Assembly: GCF_904849725.1 (NCBI RefSeq)
Contig: NC_058522.1
Location: forward strand, 194,141,468 to 194,205,467
Source: Hordeum vulgare subsp. vulgare
Taxonomy: Eukaryota; Streptophyta; Magnoliopsida; Poales; Poaceae
DNA: 64,000 bases
Direction of reading: 5' to 3'
Of the stretch, positions 53,461 through 64,000 are shown one piece after another. The position numbers were made by a program, and so were the translations under genes. Each line of letters starts with the position of its first letter. Within the stretch, counting starts at the first letter, position 1. The notes under the pieces were generated by a model, which did no database searches, was not told the origin of the DNA, and saw nothing but the letters and a program-made list of their open reading frames with translations.

Positions 53461-56430
53461 AGTGATGAACTAGCGAGTATCACATATGATATGGCACTAT
53501 TTGAGCTATATGATTCCATGTTGTTTTTCCTTTCAACTATGCGCCTATTTGTTCTATGCAAGTACCTAGGTATTTTATATGTTTTTGGGGCAGAAACTTC
53601 CCAGGAATCCATTGGTAGAATCAGATTTCACTTTGGAACACTTTCCGGAAAAGTCATTTTTCTGTTTTGATGCTTTGTTTAGACCTTGGTGCCATGTGAT
53701 GTGATGAGCCTAAGAGGGGGATTCATTGATGTGGCAGTACTGGGTGAACCCCTCTACAACATGGTGGTTTTGTTTTATGCTTAGGAGTTTTTATGTGCAA
53801 GTTGTGCCTTGTCAAAGTAGGCATGTGGCTGAAATTGTCAGCTTGGTGAAAATCTATGATTTTCACTAAGTCTGAGAAATTGTTGTTATTTTCTTCCCTT
53901 GTAGTTATGGTTGCAAAAGTTCATGTGCTCGTAATCAGCCCTTGCAATCAACTAGAGAGTTGGAGCTTTTGTGTTTGTTTAGCTCTCCGTCAATTTTCAT
54001 GCACTTTCACATCCTGTAGATATTGTTTTGGAGGCTGTCACAATGCTTCAGAGCATAAACAACTCGTGAGAATCTGAGATTTTCACCAAGTCCCCGAAAT
54101 CTATTTTTTTGTCCAAGTTAGCACCTGTAGATCTTTCTGTGTGTAACTCCTTTTTATTATCTTCTTGCTCATGCTTGTAGAGATTTTGAATAGCTTTTGC
54201 CACATATCTTGTTTGGCACATTTGGTTGGCTGTAGGTGCTTTGCATGTTGCTCTCAAACTGCTATGATGCTGTTTAGGACAGATTGCAAAGTTGTGTTGT
54301 TTTGAAGCTTCTGAGTGCATTGTTGGTGGTGTGGTGAGTTTCTTTGCACCACCCCACCTATATTTGTTTGTTTGGTCATGTGGCAGCCTAGGAATACCAG
54401 AAGTGTGCCATTGGAGTGTGCTTGTGGTGGATTTGACCCGTAGGACGCCGTATCTTGTTTCGTAGTTCCCGGTTGATCAGTAGCTTCCTTCTCAACGTTC
54501 TTTATATGTTTTTGCATCGTTTTCTCATGATGCACCTGTTCATGTCATCTTCATGCACGTCAAGATAGCTTAGCGTGAAGTTTTGTCTAGAAGTTTGTCT
54601 TTTCTTCTCATGCATATGCAAGTGACTAGAATAGAGATGCATGTTCATTCTCATCTCATGCATCAAGTGTTTGTTGCATCATGTTGTGTTGGTGCTCATT
54701 AGCTGTTATTTTTATCTTGGGTAGCACCAGGATGAGAGAGCGAGTACGTGGATTCGGGAGAGTACGTGCAGGACGAACAAGAGCAGTTCCAAGCTGAAGA
54801 CATCACATGCAAGATGACCGTGACCTTGATACCATCTCTAGCTTTGTTATGCTTAGATTCTCGTTTCCTTCATCATATGCTCGCTGCCTACCACGAAAAT
54901 AATTGCCTCCTGATATTGCCATGAAACCCAAACACTTTCCCCTCCTAGCTAATGTTGTATGGCTAAGTAGGCATGCTCAGCTTCTAATGTTAGCGTTGCT
55001 AGTTGCAGGTGCTAGCTGTCTCATGTGATAACACGAGTTTTGATATCACTATGTTTAGTCTGCTATTAATTAATGCACCTATATACTTGGTAAATGATGG
55101 AAGGCCTAGCCTTTTGCTGGGTGATTTGTTCCGTTATTGCCGCCTTAGTTTTCGACTACCGGTGTTTGATTCCATAGCTGATCGCTCCTAACACGTTCGG
55201 GGTTGTTATGGGGACCCCCTTGATAAATCATGTAGTGTTAAGACTTGTCTGGTAGGCCCCAACATTGGTTTTAATTTGCTAATCGCTTAATAATAGTTCT
55301 GCATAGGGAATAGCTACCCCGAGGATTTAATCAACATCAAGAGTGTTGGTCCAAATTGGTCAGCCTGCGGGGCCACCACAAGGAAACTTGTGGTTTGGTT
55401 CTGGTAGCTAGTTCCATCCGTCGTGTCCTGAGATTGAGATACGCGGCTCTTATCAGGGTCGTCGACACGATGGGAGGTCCTTCTAGTCTTGTCTTACCTT
55501 AGCGATATATGTTGCGTATAGGAATCCCGGTGAAGCTTTGGTTCTCCCCAGAGTTGAGGTTTTCCTCTAAGGAATCCAACGAGATCACGAGTTCCGTGAT
55601 AGAGGATTACTTTGCGGCCCATGACCGTTTGTTATGGACTAGTTGGAGCACCCCTGCAGGGTTTAATCTTTTGGAAATTCGTGCCCCCGGTTATGTGGCC
55701 ACATGGATTATTTGTTAGCATCCGGTTCTAGATAACTTGAACTAATTATAATAAAACTTCCAACCGTGTGTGTAACCGTGACTGTCCCCTTCGAAGACCT
55801 CTCTTCGATCGGGAACATGGTGGGGTTATGTTTGACGTAAGTAGGTGTTCAGGATCACTTAGTGATCAACTAGTCTTTGACCGCTCGCGTAGACGACCAC
55901 ATCTATAAAGTTGTTCTACGTAAGTTAGCCACCATAAATGCTTAGGATGCTGCAACCTAAACACTGAACCTTCCTCACCGAACAACTTGACTAGTTTCGG
56001 TACCAAGGTCATAGATTGATTAGTCCCTGTGGCTCACAGATTACTTCAACACCCCAATAGGTACAGGTACGCCTGACACAGGTGATCCAGATGGCACGCA
56101 GCTAGCGTGGCAGTACGATGAGGAGAACGACCACTTGTACGTGAACTATCCAGAAAACTGAGGTCGTGGTCGTGATCTTGGGCAAGCATGCGGGATAGCA
56201 TAGCCTTTTCTTATGTTATGTAGTCCGTAGCAGAACTACCTTGTCTGAATAAATGTGTGGATGTAAACTCTGATATTATCTATGTGAGATGGCAAATGAT
56301 TCCCTATTTGTCATTCTTTAGTTATGTATGTGCTATGTTTATCTTGCTTGCGAAACGCATAGATGCTCTTCTTTCCATTTTGGGGCATTGCCCCCTAAAT
56401 AGGAAAGGACCGCATCTTAGTCATTACAAG

Positions 56431-56446
56431 TTGGTAATCAGAGCCT
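56431..56446 (+). other. Primer-binding site of F
   Basis: TTGGTAATCAGAGCCTTA, an initiator-methionine tRNA-type site (TGGTATCAGAGC) with one inserted base, two bases after the LTR end. Confidence 0.75.
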
Positions 56447-57533
56447 TACGACCATAGGAGCCTTTGTGTGATCGTACTTGGCCAAGTCGAGTCTAGTAAA
56501 ATGTTTTGAGTCTTAGTTATATCGGAGAGTAGGTTTCTTTTTTCTGCTCTTCCATGATGTGGTGAGGTCCTCGACTTAGGAAATCTTTATTCTACTCCTC
56601 TTCTCGCTCAAAAAAAATTTAGGATCACGAGGGTATTTTGAAATCCATATGATATCGATGTGACAGGGGTCTGTCTTGGTGCCTCCCATCTGCCTTGATT
56701 TCTTCCGGGGAGTTGAGCTCCAGGGGATTCTTGTACACATGGCCATCATTCAGATTTCTGAGTATCTCAGAACGAAGGATGTTCGTAATTGCTTCAATAC
56801 TAGTAGTGGCGAGATAACCCCGATGTCCCCAGTACTGGTGCAGATTGTTCGGGAGTACTGCCATACTTTGCATCGTTGTGATCACGAGGGTTCGTAGTAG
56901 ATGAAGGTCCGAGATTCTGGTTATGTGTTGACGGATGTGATACATTGGACGGCTTAGTATAGGAGTTGTGTGAATATTAATCCTTGTATCTGTGTACCAG
57001 ATTGCATGACCAGATATTTCGGGAATTCATAGGTGGGATATCAAGTAGTGACTTATAGGACAATCTTCCTACATATGCATGATGTGAGGTTCGGATTCGA
57101 CATTCAGTGGGTACGTTTGTTCACGGTCTTCTTACAACGGTTCTCGTTGTGTGTTAAAGAGTCCTTGTAGCTTGCTACGACTCGGGGATGCTTCGTAAGT
57201 CGTGTGCACTACCTTGCACAGGATGGCTACTGTAAATTCGAGCCCGGGCAATCTTATCCACGAAGATATCGAATGAAATCTTGATCATATGGTTGTTCCG
57301 AGGAGTTCTAGCTCATACTTGTTTGCAAGTGGTCTTAATCTTAATTTTGTCGACAGTCACTTTGAGGAAGCATTCTTACTATTTTGTTCGAGTGCAATTG
57401 CTAATATTCCTGTTCACGTATTCCTGCCTTTTGATTCAGCTTTACCTTCAATTTCATTCTGTGGGCTAATGTGTTGTCCGTCTTGAGGATAGCTCCACCA
57501 ACTCGTGAGAATCCAGTTCGTGAGGGTGCTGAG
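56447..57533 (+). other. Leader of F, no gene
   Basis: About 1.1 kb between primer site and the gag ATG. The gag frame is open upstream to a GTG at 57471; the first in-frame ATG I trust is 57534. Other open frames are short and without domains. Confidence 0.6.
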
Positions 57534-60500
57534 ATGCCGCCACCACCCCCTCCACCAGAAAATCCTCCGTATCTGCCTCCTCCTACAGAGGCTTGGCAAG
57601 CGGTGATGGTTGCTACAAATGCAAACACTCAGATGCTGATACAGTTGTTGCAAGATAGGACTAATCAGCAGCAAGGCAACTTCAACCATGGTGGCAATCA
57701 GTTTGCTAATATGAGTCAGTTCCTGTCAAATCAGCCGAAGACCTTCACGTCGTGTGACCAGCCGTTTGATGCTGAGGATTGGATTTGCGACATGAACAAG
57801 AACTTTGAGTGTAGCAATGTTCGTCCAGAGGATTTCATCAAGTTTGCTACATTCCAGCTGAAGGGGCAAGCATCGATCTGGTGGCAGCAGTTGAAGGATT
57901 CCAGGGGTGCCAGAGTGATCACTTGGGATGAGTTCTGCACAGACTTCAGGTCCCACTACATCCCGTCTAGCTTTGTGGAGGAGATGCGTGAGAAGTTCAG
58001 GCGCTTGAAGCAAGGTGGTAACTCCGTGTACAAGTACAATGTCGAGTTCCACAAGCTAGCCCGATATGCCTTGCAGGACATTCCAGATCAGAAGAGCAAG
58101 ATCTATCAGTTCACAGGTGGTTTGAAAGAGGATTTACAGCTAGCCCTCGCTTTGCACAATCCTGAGGTGTTCGATAAGTTCTACAACTTGGCTCTCAGGG
58201 CTGGGGTAGCTTTTCTCAGGGTGGAGAATTCAAAGAAGCGCTTCAGAGATTCCAGCTCGTCTTCCTCAACTCAGGTGGTTCACAAGCTGCAGAAATATTG
58301 GGTGTCTCCTCCTCCTCCTCGGCACACGCAACAGTTCAAGCATTCAGGTGGCCGTGGTTCTTCCCACCCACCCAACCCATCTTTCCAGCAGAGGTTTTAG
58401 CAGCAGAAGCAAGGGCCTCCTCAGACACAGTACCGTCAGCCGGAAGATGTTACTTGTCACAAGTGTGGCCAAAAGGGTCACTATGCCAACAAGTGCACTT
58501 CTCAGCTGCGTCTTCCGCCTCCTCCTCCAGGCAAACCTCCAAGCAATGCTATCGTGAAGTTCAACCCCAGGTCTGCAAGAGTCAGCATGGTGAATGCTGC
58601 TGAAGCAGAGAACTCGTCAGATGTGATTCTGGGTAATCTCCTCGTCAATGATACTCCTGCTAAAGTGTTGTTTGATTCTAGCGCTTCGCATTCTTTCATG
58701 TCATATCCCTTTGCATCTGGTAATAATGTTGCGACCGAGTATTTACCAAAGTCTTTGCAAGTTGTGTCTCCGGGTATGCGGATGAGCTCTCAAGTGTTTG
58801 TTTCGGAGGTTACTGTCAAGTTGGGTAAATATGCTTTTTTGGCGTCTCCTATTGTCTTGGGAAATTCCGACATTGATTTGATCCTTGGTATGGATTGGTT
58901 GGCTATGAACAAGGCATCGATTGATTGTGAAGCTAAAGAAGTGAAGCTAACTCACTCTCCGGAGGACGTGATTATCTGCGCGACGCGCGATGACACAATC
59001 CGTCTATTTTCATTAAATGAGAAGGGTGAGATTTCTCCTATTTCGCAAGTCCCAGTGGTCTGCGAATATGAAGATGTGTTTCCAGAAGAACTTCGAGGAA
59101 TGCCTCCACAGCGAGAAGTGGAATTCATTATTGAGCTTGAACCGAGTACTGAGCCTGTGTGCAAACGGCCGTACAAATTGGGTCCAGAAGAGCTGAAGGT
59201 ACTTAAGAGGCAACTCGATGAGCAGGAGCGTCTGGGTATGATTAGACCAAGCTCGTTTCCTTGGGGCTGTGGAGTGCTGTTTGTCAAGAAGAAGGATGGC
59301 ACGGACCGATTGTGTGTCGATTACCGTCCATTGAACAAGAAAACAATCAGAAACATGTATCCACTTCCAAACATAAATGAGTTGTTCGAGCAGTTGAAAG
59401 GGGCTAAGGTCTTCTCCAAGCTCGATCTCAGGATGGGTTATCATAAAATTCGCATTCGCGAAGAGGCTATTCCAAAGACTGCTTTCAGGACAAGTTTTGG
59501 CTCAGATCGGTATACGGTCATGTATTTTGGTCTGGCAAATGCTCCACCGACATTTTGTCGTATGATGAACAATATCTTCTCTACGTTCAAGAATGAATTG
59601 GTCTTGCTGTATCTCGATGATATTCTGGTCTTTTCGGAAACTGAGGGAGAGCATGAAGAACATCTCAGGCTGGTGCTTGATAAGCTGAGAGAGCATAAGT
59701 TCTATGCCAAGTTTTCCAAATGTGAGTTCTGGTTGAAAGACGTTGTCTACCTTGGGCACATCATCTCTGTCGAGGGCATCAAAGTTGATCCGTCGAAGGT
59801 GCAGGCTATTGTTGAGTGGGAGCCTCCGCAAAATGTGAATCAGCTTCGAAGCTTTCTCAGGATTGCAAGCTATTGTAGAAGATTCGTTGAGAACTTTTCC
59901 ATGATTGCTAAGCCTCTCTCAAGTCTTCATCAAAAGGGTGTGAAGTATGTCTGGTCTCTAGAGTGTCAGTTAGCCTTCGACACACTCAAAGAGAAGCTCA
60001 CATCTACTCCAGTCTTGGTTCCTCCTGATAATTCCAAACCTTACCAAGTGTTCTGCGATGCCTCTCTTCAAGGTCTTGGTGCAGTTCTGATGCAAGAGAA
60101 CAAAGTGATAGCTTATACCTCGAGGCAATTGATGCCAAGTGAGAAGAATTATCATGTTCATGATCTTGAGTTGGCGGCAGTGGTACATGCTCTGATGAGT
60201 TGGAGACACCTCTTGTTGGAACGAAAGGTTGAAGTGTTCACCGATTACAAGAGTCTCAAGTACATCTTCACCCAGCCTAACCTCAATCTTTGACAAACTC
60301 GTTGGGTCGAAATGCTCCAAGATTTTAATCCGAGCTTTGAGTACACACCAGGCAAAGCTAATGTCGTGGCAGATGCTTTGAGCAGGAAGGCTTACTGCAA
60401 CAGTCTCATTCTGAAGCCTCTCCACCCTGACCTTTGTGAATCTTTCAGAAAGCTCAACCTTCAGTTAGTACCTCAGGGATTTCTTCCAAATCTTCAGATA

Positions 60501-61943
60501 TCTCCTACCTTGGAAGATCAGGTCCGAGCAGCACAACTTCTTGATGCAATGGCGAAGAATGTTAAGATTGGCTTGGAAAAGGGAGTTCCCAAATATAAGT
60601 GCTTCAGTGTTGATGCCAGAGACACATTATTCTTTGAGGATCGTCTTGTCGTTTCGAAAGGTGATCTAAGAAAGGTTATCATGGAAGAAGCTCATAACTC
60701 TCTACTCTCAATACATCCAGGAAGCTCCAAGATGTATCAGGACTTGAAACAAACCTTTTGGTGGACTCGCATGAAGCGTGAGATTGCTTAGTTCATAAAT
60801 GAATGTGATGTATGACGAAGGGTGAAAGCAGAGCATCAATGTCAAGCAGGTCTTTTGCATCCATTTCCCATTCCCGAGTGGAAGTTCGACCATATTGAGA
60901 TGGATTTCGTCACCGGGTTTCCGAAGTCCAAGAAGGGTAACGATGCCATCTTCGTCGCCATCGACAAGTTCAGTAAAGTGGCTCATTTTCTTCCAGTCAA
61001 GGAATCCATCTCGGCAGCTCAGCTTGCAGAGCTGTACACTTCCACGATAGTATGTTTGCACGGCGTGCCTATGTTGATTTCTTCGGATCGCGGAAGTATC
61101 TTCACTTCCAAGTTTTGCGACTGTTTCGAGTCTACGATAGGTACGAAGATACGATTTAGCACAGCTTTTAATCCTCAGACTAGTGGGCAAGTGGAGAGAG
61201 TCAATGAGGTCCTTGAGGATATGCTGAGAGCCTGTGTCATTTCTTTTGACATGAAGTGGGAAGACTGCCTACCTTTCGCTGAGTTCTCGTATAACAACAA
61301 TTATCAAGCTAGTTCAGGCAAATCTCCGTTTGAGATTCTCTATGGCATGAAGTGTCATACCGCGCTCAACTGGTCCGACACCGGCGAGCGTCAGATTCTT
61401 GGGAATGACTTGATAGAAGAAGCTGAAGAGATGTGTCGGGTCATTCGGGATAATCTCAGAGCAGCGCAGTCCCGTCAGAAGAGCTACTATGATAGCAAGC
61501 ATCATGACATGTCTTATGAGCTCGATGACTTCGTCTATCTCAAAGTGTCTCCTATGAAGGGTACACAATGTTTTGGCATCAAAGACAAGCTTGCTCCTTG
61601 TTTCGTGGGTCCTTTCATAGTTGTTGGCAAGAGAGGCGACCTTGCGTATCAACTTGATCTCCCTTCCAACTTTGCAAATGTGCATGACATGTTCCATGTC
61701 TCTCAGCTCCGGAGATGCTTCAAGACACCCGAGCGCACAGTTCATCTTCAAGACATCGACCTTCAACCCGACCTATCCTATTGTGAGCATCCAGTTGCGG
61801 TTCTCGAGGCCACTGAGCGCAAGACCCGCAACAAGTCAATCAAGTTTCTCAAGGTGAACTGGTCACATCATTCCGATAAATAGGCCACTTGGGAACACGA
61901 GGATCACCTCCGTTCCGAATTCCGAGAGTTCTTTCAGTCCTAG
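57534..61943 (+). pseudogene. F gag-pol polyprotein (chromovirus), five in-frame stops
   Basis: A single frame runs from ATG 57534 to TAG 61941-61943. Domains: proline-rich start (PPPPPPPENPP), Retrotrans_gag with ATFQLKGQASIWWQQL (about 57845-57890), zinc knuckle [14 protein letters not shown] (58455-58496), protease FDSSASHSF (58671-58697; the usual glycine is serine), RT with YLDDILV (59610-59630), RNase [14 protein letters not shown] (about 60052-60090) and [11 protein letters not shown], integrase zinc region HPGSSKMY, core with DFVTGF, SSDRG and GQVERVNE, then a chromodomain with FLKVNWSHHSDK (about 61845-61880). Stops: 58398 TAG, 60291 TGA, 60789 TAG, 60813 TGA, 61881 TAG. No frameshift. 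Chromodomains steer integration to marked chromatin. Confidence 0.9.
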
Positions 61944-61980
61944 ATCTCGGGACGAGATCTTTTTGTAGTGTGGGAGAGTT

Positions 61981-64000
61981 TGTAATGCCCCAGAGTGTAA
62001 CTTGCCATATTTGGAACCTTCATGTGTGGGTCCATGATGTCATTGCCTTGTGAGATATATGCCATGTGTTATTTCATGTGATCTTACCTTGTCTCCCCTT
62101 TGCATTCATGCATCCATATCATTCATGCCTTCTTTGTGTTTGTCGTTGTTGTGGATCCTTGGATGTGGCATGTGATGTTGATGTGCTATGTGATGATGAA
62201 GTGGTGTGTTTGAAAGTTGGTTTCATCTATAATAGTTTTCAACTAGGTTTCAACCCCACTTCTCTATTTCCCAAGCTCAAGATTTACTTGCTCTAACCCT
62301 GGTTCAAAAATGTTTATATTTTAGAGTGTTTTCTGGTAGATGTGGTGCTAGGTCTAAGGTGTTTTAAAACTTTGTTTTACAAGGGTAGATATTCACAAAA
62401 CAGGTTATCTAATTCTGTTTTGTAAATATTTAAGTGCTACAAAAATCCTCTTTGCATTTTATTTATTTGGGGCATAATTCCCTTATGCCCAGGGTCATGT
62501 TGTTTTATTTTTAGGTTCACAGGTTTTCCCTAGGATTATTTAATTTTTTCTGTAGTTTTTTTTTAAATAGAAAATCCCAGTGGATTTTTCCTTTCTTACC
62601 TGTCACCTCCAATTGGGCCTCCTCCTCCTCGCAGGCGCAGCTACCTCCTCGCGCGGTAGCCCACTCCCTTCCCTCTACTGTTGACGCCGTCTTATTCTTC
62701 CCCCTCCTTTCCGTCAGACTTTCAGAGAAAGAGAGACAGAGAGGACGACGCCGTGGCTCACGGACGTCGAGGAGGCCTCCCTCTCCCCCCTATTTATTCT
62801 TGGGCGTCCGAGCCGTGATCTAGGGTTCCTCCAAGCGCCGCCACCTTCTTTCCCATCTTCCTCCTCCCTCTCCCTCGTTGACAGAAGGTAGGCGAGCTCC
62901 TCCTCCACCATGGTTGATCCCTGACGAGCTCGTCGCCGTCGTTGCCGTGCTCCTTCGTCCTCTCCAAGCAGTCCAGGAGCACGCGGGACCTCAGGGGTGT
63001 CCGTTCCCATAGCTGATCAAAGACGAACACCCCTGCTTCCTCTACTTCAACGATGACCCCTTCCGCTCCGACGACTCCCTCTACAATGGCTTCCTCCTCG
63101 TCGTCCCCTTCTTCCTCTCCGACAGGGGTGACCTCCTCGACAAGTGGGTGAGCAGAAGCACTCCTGCCCCTTCCCCTGTCGCCAGAGCACACGTAGAGCC
63201 ATAACAGCGCCGCCGTGTTTCTCTCTGTCGCCGGCGCCACCGCGTGCTCGTGGAGTAGTAGTTGTAGTGCGTCTCGCGCCGCGTTTAGGTATGGAATGGA
63301 ACCGTGGGAGATCCCTCTCCCTTCCATCAACGAGCCCGTGTCCAATTTGTAGAGGATCACCGGCAGTGACCCTCCCCTGTTCCGACCATCGTCGGGCTGT
63401 AGCAGATGCAGAGGGGGTTGCTCAAAAGAGCAAAGCCCCCCTCTCTGTTAACAATCAAACGCGCAGCGCAGTGGCAGTGTGTGGTTTTGGCTTAGCGCAG
63501 GTCGTGGGTTCGAGCCCCCGCATCGCACCCCTTTTTGTGATTATCTTGTGGCACAGTAGCAATAGGGGGAAAGCTTACCCTGTTTACTTTCTATGTTCTG
63601 TCGAGCCAGAGGTGATAGCACAGTGGTTGTGCGTGTATGTGGTGTGCAGTAGGTCTTGGGTTTGACCCCCCAAGCCTCCCCTTTATATTTTTGTTTTTTC
63701 TTCTTCTTCTCTGTTCATAGTATTATTGTTGTAGCATGCTTGGGCAGCAAGGTGAGGTATTATACCTCACACTCAATAGGTTTCAACCTTATTTATTTTG
63801 CTAGTGTGCATGGGTAGGTGTATGTCCATGTGTTGATGTAGATGTGTGGAGTTGTGGTGTGTGCATGTGTGTGCTGGTGCATATGTGCACTAGCGCATGT
63901 GTAGGAGTAGTGTGTGTATGTGGTTGCAAGCACACCCATGTGTGAGTGCATGTGTTTGTGTGGGTGGCCTTGTGAGTGTGAGCTCATAAGCATGTGAAGT
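61981..64000 (+). repeat. 3' LTR of F, first 2020 bp
   Basis: Starts TGTAATGCCCCAGAGTGTAA after GTGTGGGAGAGTT (polypurine tract) and aligns with 51290-53308 without large gaps. Substitutions are clearly more frequent than between the Copia1 LTRs, for example around 62600-62690, so F is older. The tRNA-like modules recur at 63457-63536 and 63608-63690. It runs off the window. Confidence 0.85.

Larger units (their letters stand above)
51290..56428 (+). repeat. 5' LTR of F (5139 bp)
   Basis: Starts TGTAATGCCCCGGAGTGTAA after GTGTGGCAGAGTT and ends TCATTACA, with perfect 6-bp inverted ends TGTAAT and ATTACA. A primer site follows within a few bases. The first 2.02 kb align with 61981-64000. It contains GC-rich 51900-52740, two tRNA-like modules (52765-52998), a TG-rich stretch (53100-53460) and AT-rich sequence to the end, with polyadenylation-like AATAAATG (56248-56255). 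Long minus-strand frames (52103-52654) are shared with the other LTR simply because LTRs are copies. No host gene seen. Confidence 0.85.
50757..64000 (+). mobile_element. F: chromovirus with 5.1-kb LTRs, tandem with a remnant, runs off the window
   Basis: Order: LTR start fragment (50757-50830), end of integrase with chromodomain (50827-51252), complete 5' LTR (51290-56428), primer site, leader, gag-pol (57534-61943), 3' LTR (61981 to beyond 64000). The PR-RT-RH-INT order and C-terminal chromodomain place it among chromoviruses of Ty3/gypsy (Tekay-like by general resemblance). The joint LTR/integrase/LTR on the left shows that part of a second copy shares an LTR with this one. Confidence 0.85.

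Noticed and set aside
58398..58400. Programmed stop-codon readthrough between gag and pol of F
   Set aside because: The TAG lies in a glutamine-rich run upstream of the zinc knuckle and four more stops follow; simple CAG to TAG decay explains it better.

Overview
The window looks like intergenic DNA of a large grass genome, most probably Triticeae (wheat, barley or rye group). The evidence is a Copia element whose LTRs and gag-pol I recognise as BARE-1/Angela/WIS type, a CACTA transposon with Jorge-like subterminal repeats, and dense nesting of Ty3/gypsy elements. I find no convincing single-copy host gene, rRNA gene, canonical tRNA gene or CRISPR array. Almost every base is assigned to a mobile element or its remains; nearly all coding regions are broken.

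Layout. (1) 1-6808: element A, minus strand, a gypsy element of the Tat type (extra archaeal-type RNase H), with its 5' LTR at 5992-6808, no gag, a decayed pol, running off the left edge. (2) 6809-11811: element B, the same family on the plus strand, 5'-truncated, with integrase, tandem 3' modules, an antisense ORF with a B3-like DNA-binding domain, PPT and 3' LTR. A and B form an inverted pair. (3) 11812-16135: D, a Transposase_28-type ORF with four recognisable introns and its downstream sequence. (4) 16136-20609: a CACTA fragment with a decayed TNP2 transposase on the minus strand and a near-perfect 96-bp hairpin. (5) 20610-36668: pieces of a gypsy LTR/leader (E) split by two Copia insertions, each with perfect 5-bp target-site duplications: Copia1 (21130-29570, TSD TGCAA) and Copia2 (30028-34738, TSD TTCCC, a gag-only deletion derivative). 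(6) 36669-40837: element C, a minus-strand gypsy LTR with an antisense Transposase_28 ORF, abutting a Copia LTR fragment. (7) 40838-50756: a second long gypsy LTR (E') and its leader, split by G (43259-48758), a pol-less element forming an LTR-internal-LTR-internal-LTR array with two antisense B3 ORFs. (8) 50757-64000: F, a chromovirus with 5.1-kb LTRs, preceded by a truncated LTR plus integrase remnant and running off the right edge.

How the parts relate. The active history is one of nested insertion, illegitimate or unequal recombination (microhomology junctions, three-LTR arrays) and decay, where many nonsense codons are CAG to TAG or CGA to TGA, as expected from deamination of methylated cytosine. 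The most interesting theme is the repeated carriage of extra antisense ORFs next to the 3' LTR: B3-like domains in B and G, each behind its own TATA-like box, and a Transposase_28 domain in C (probably also D). All family names are recognised by eye from the sequence; no database search was run.
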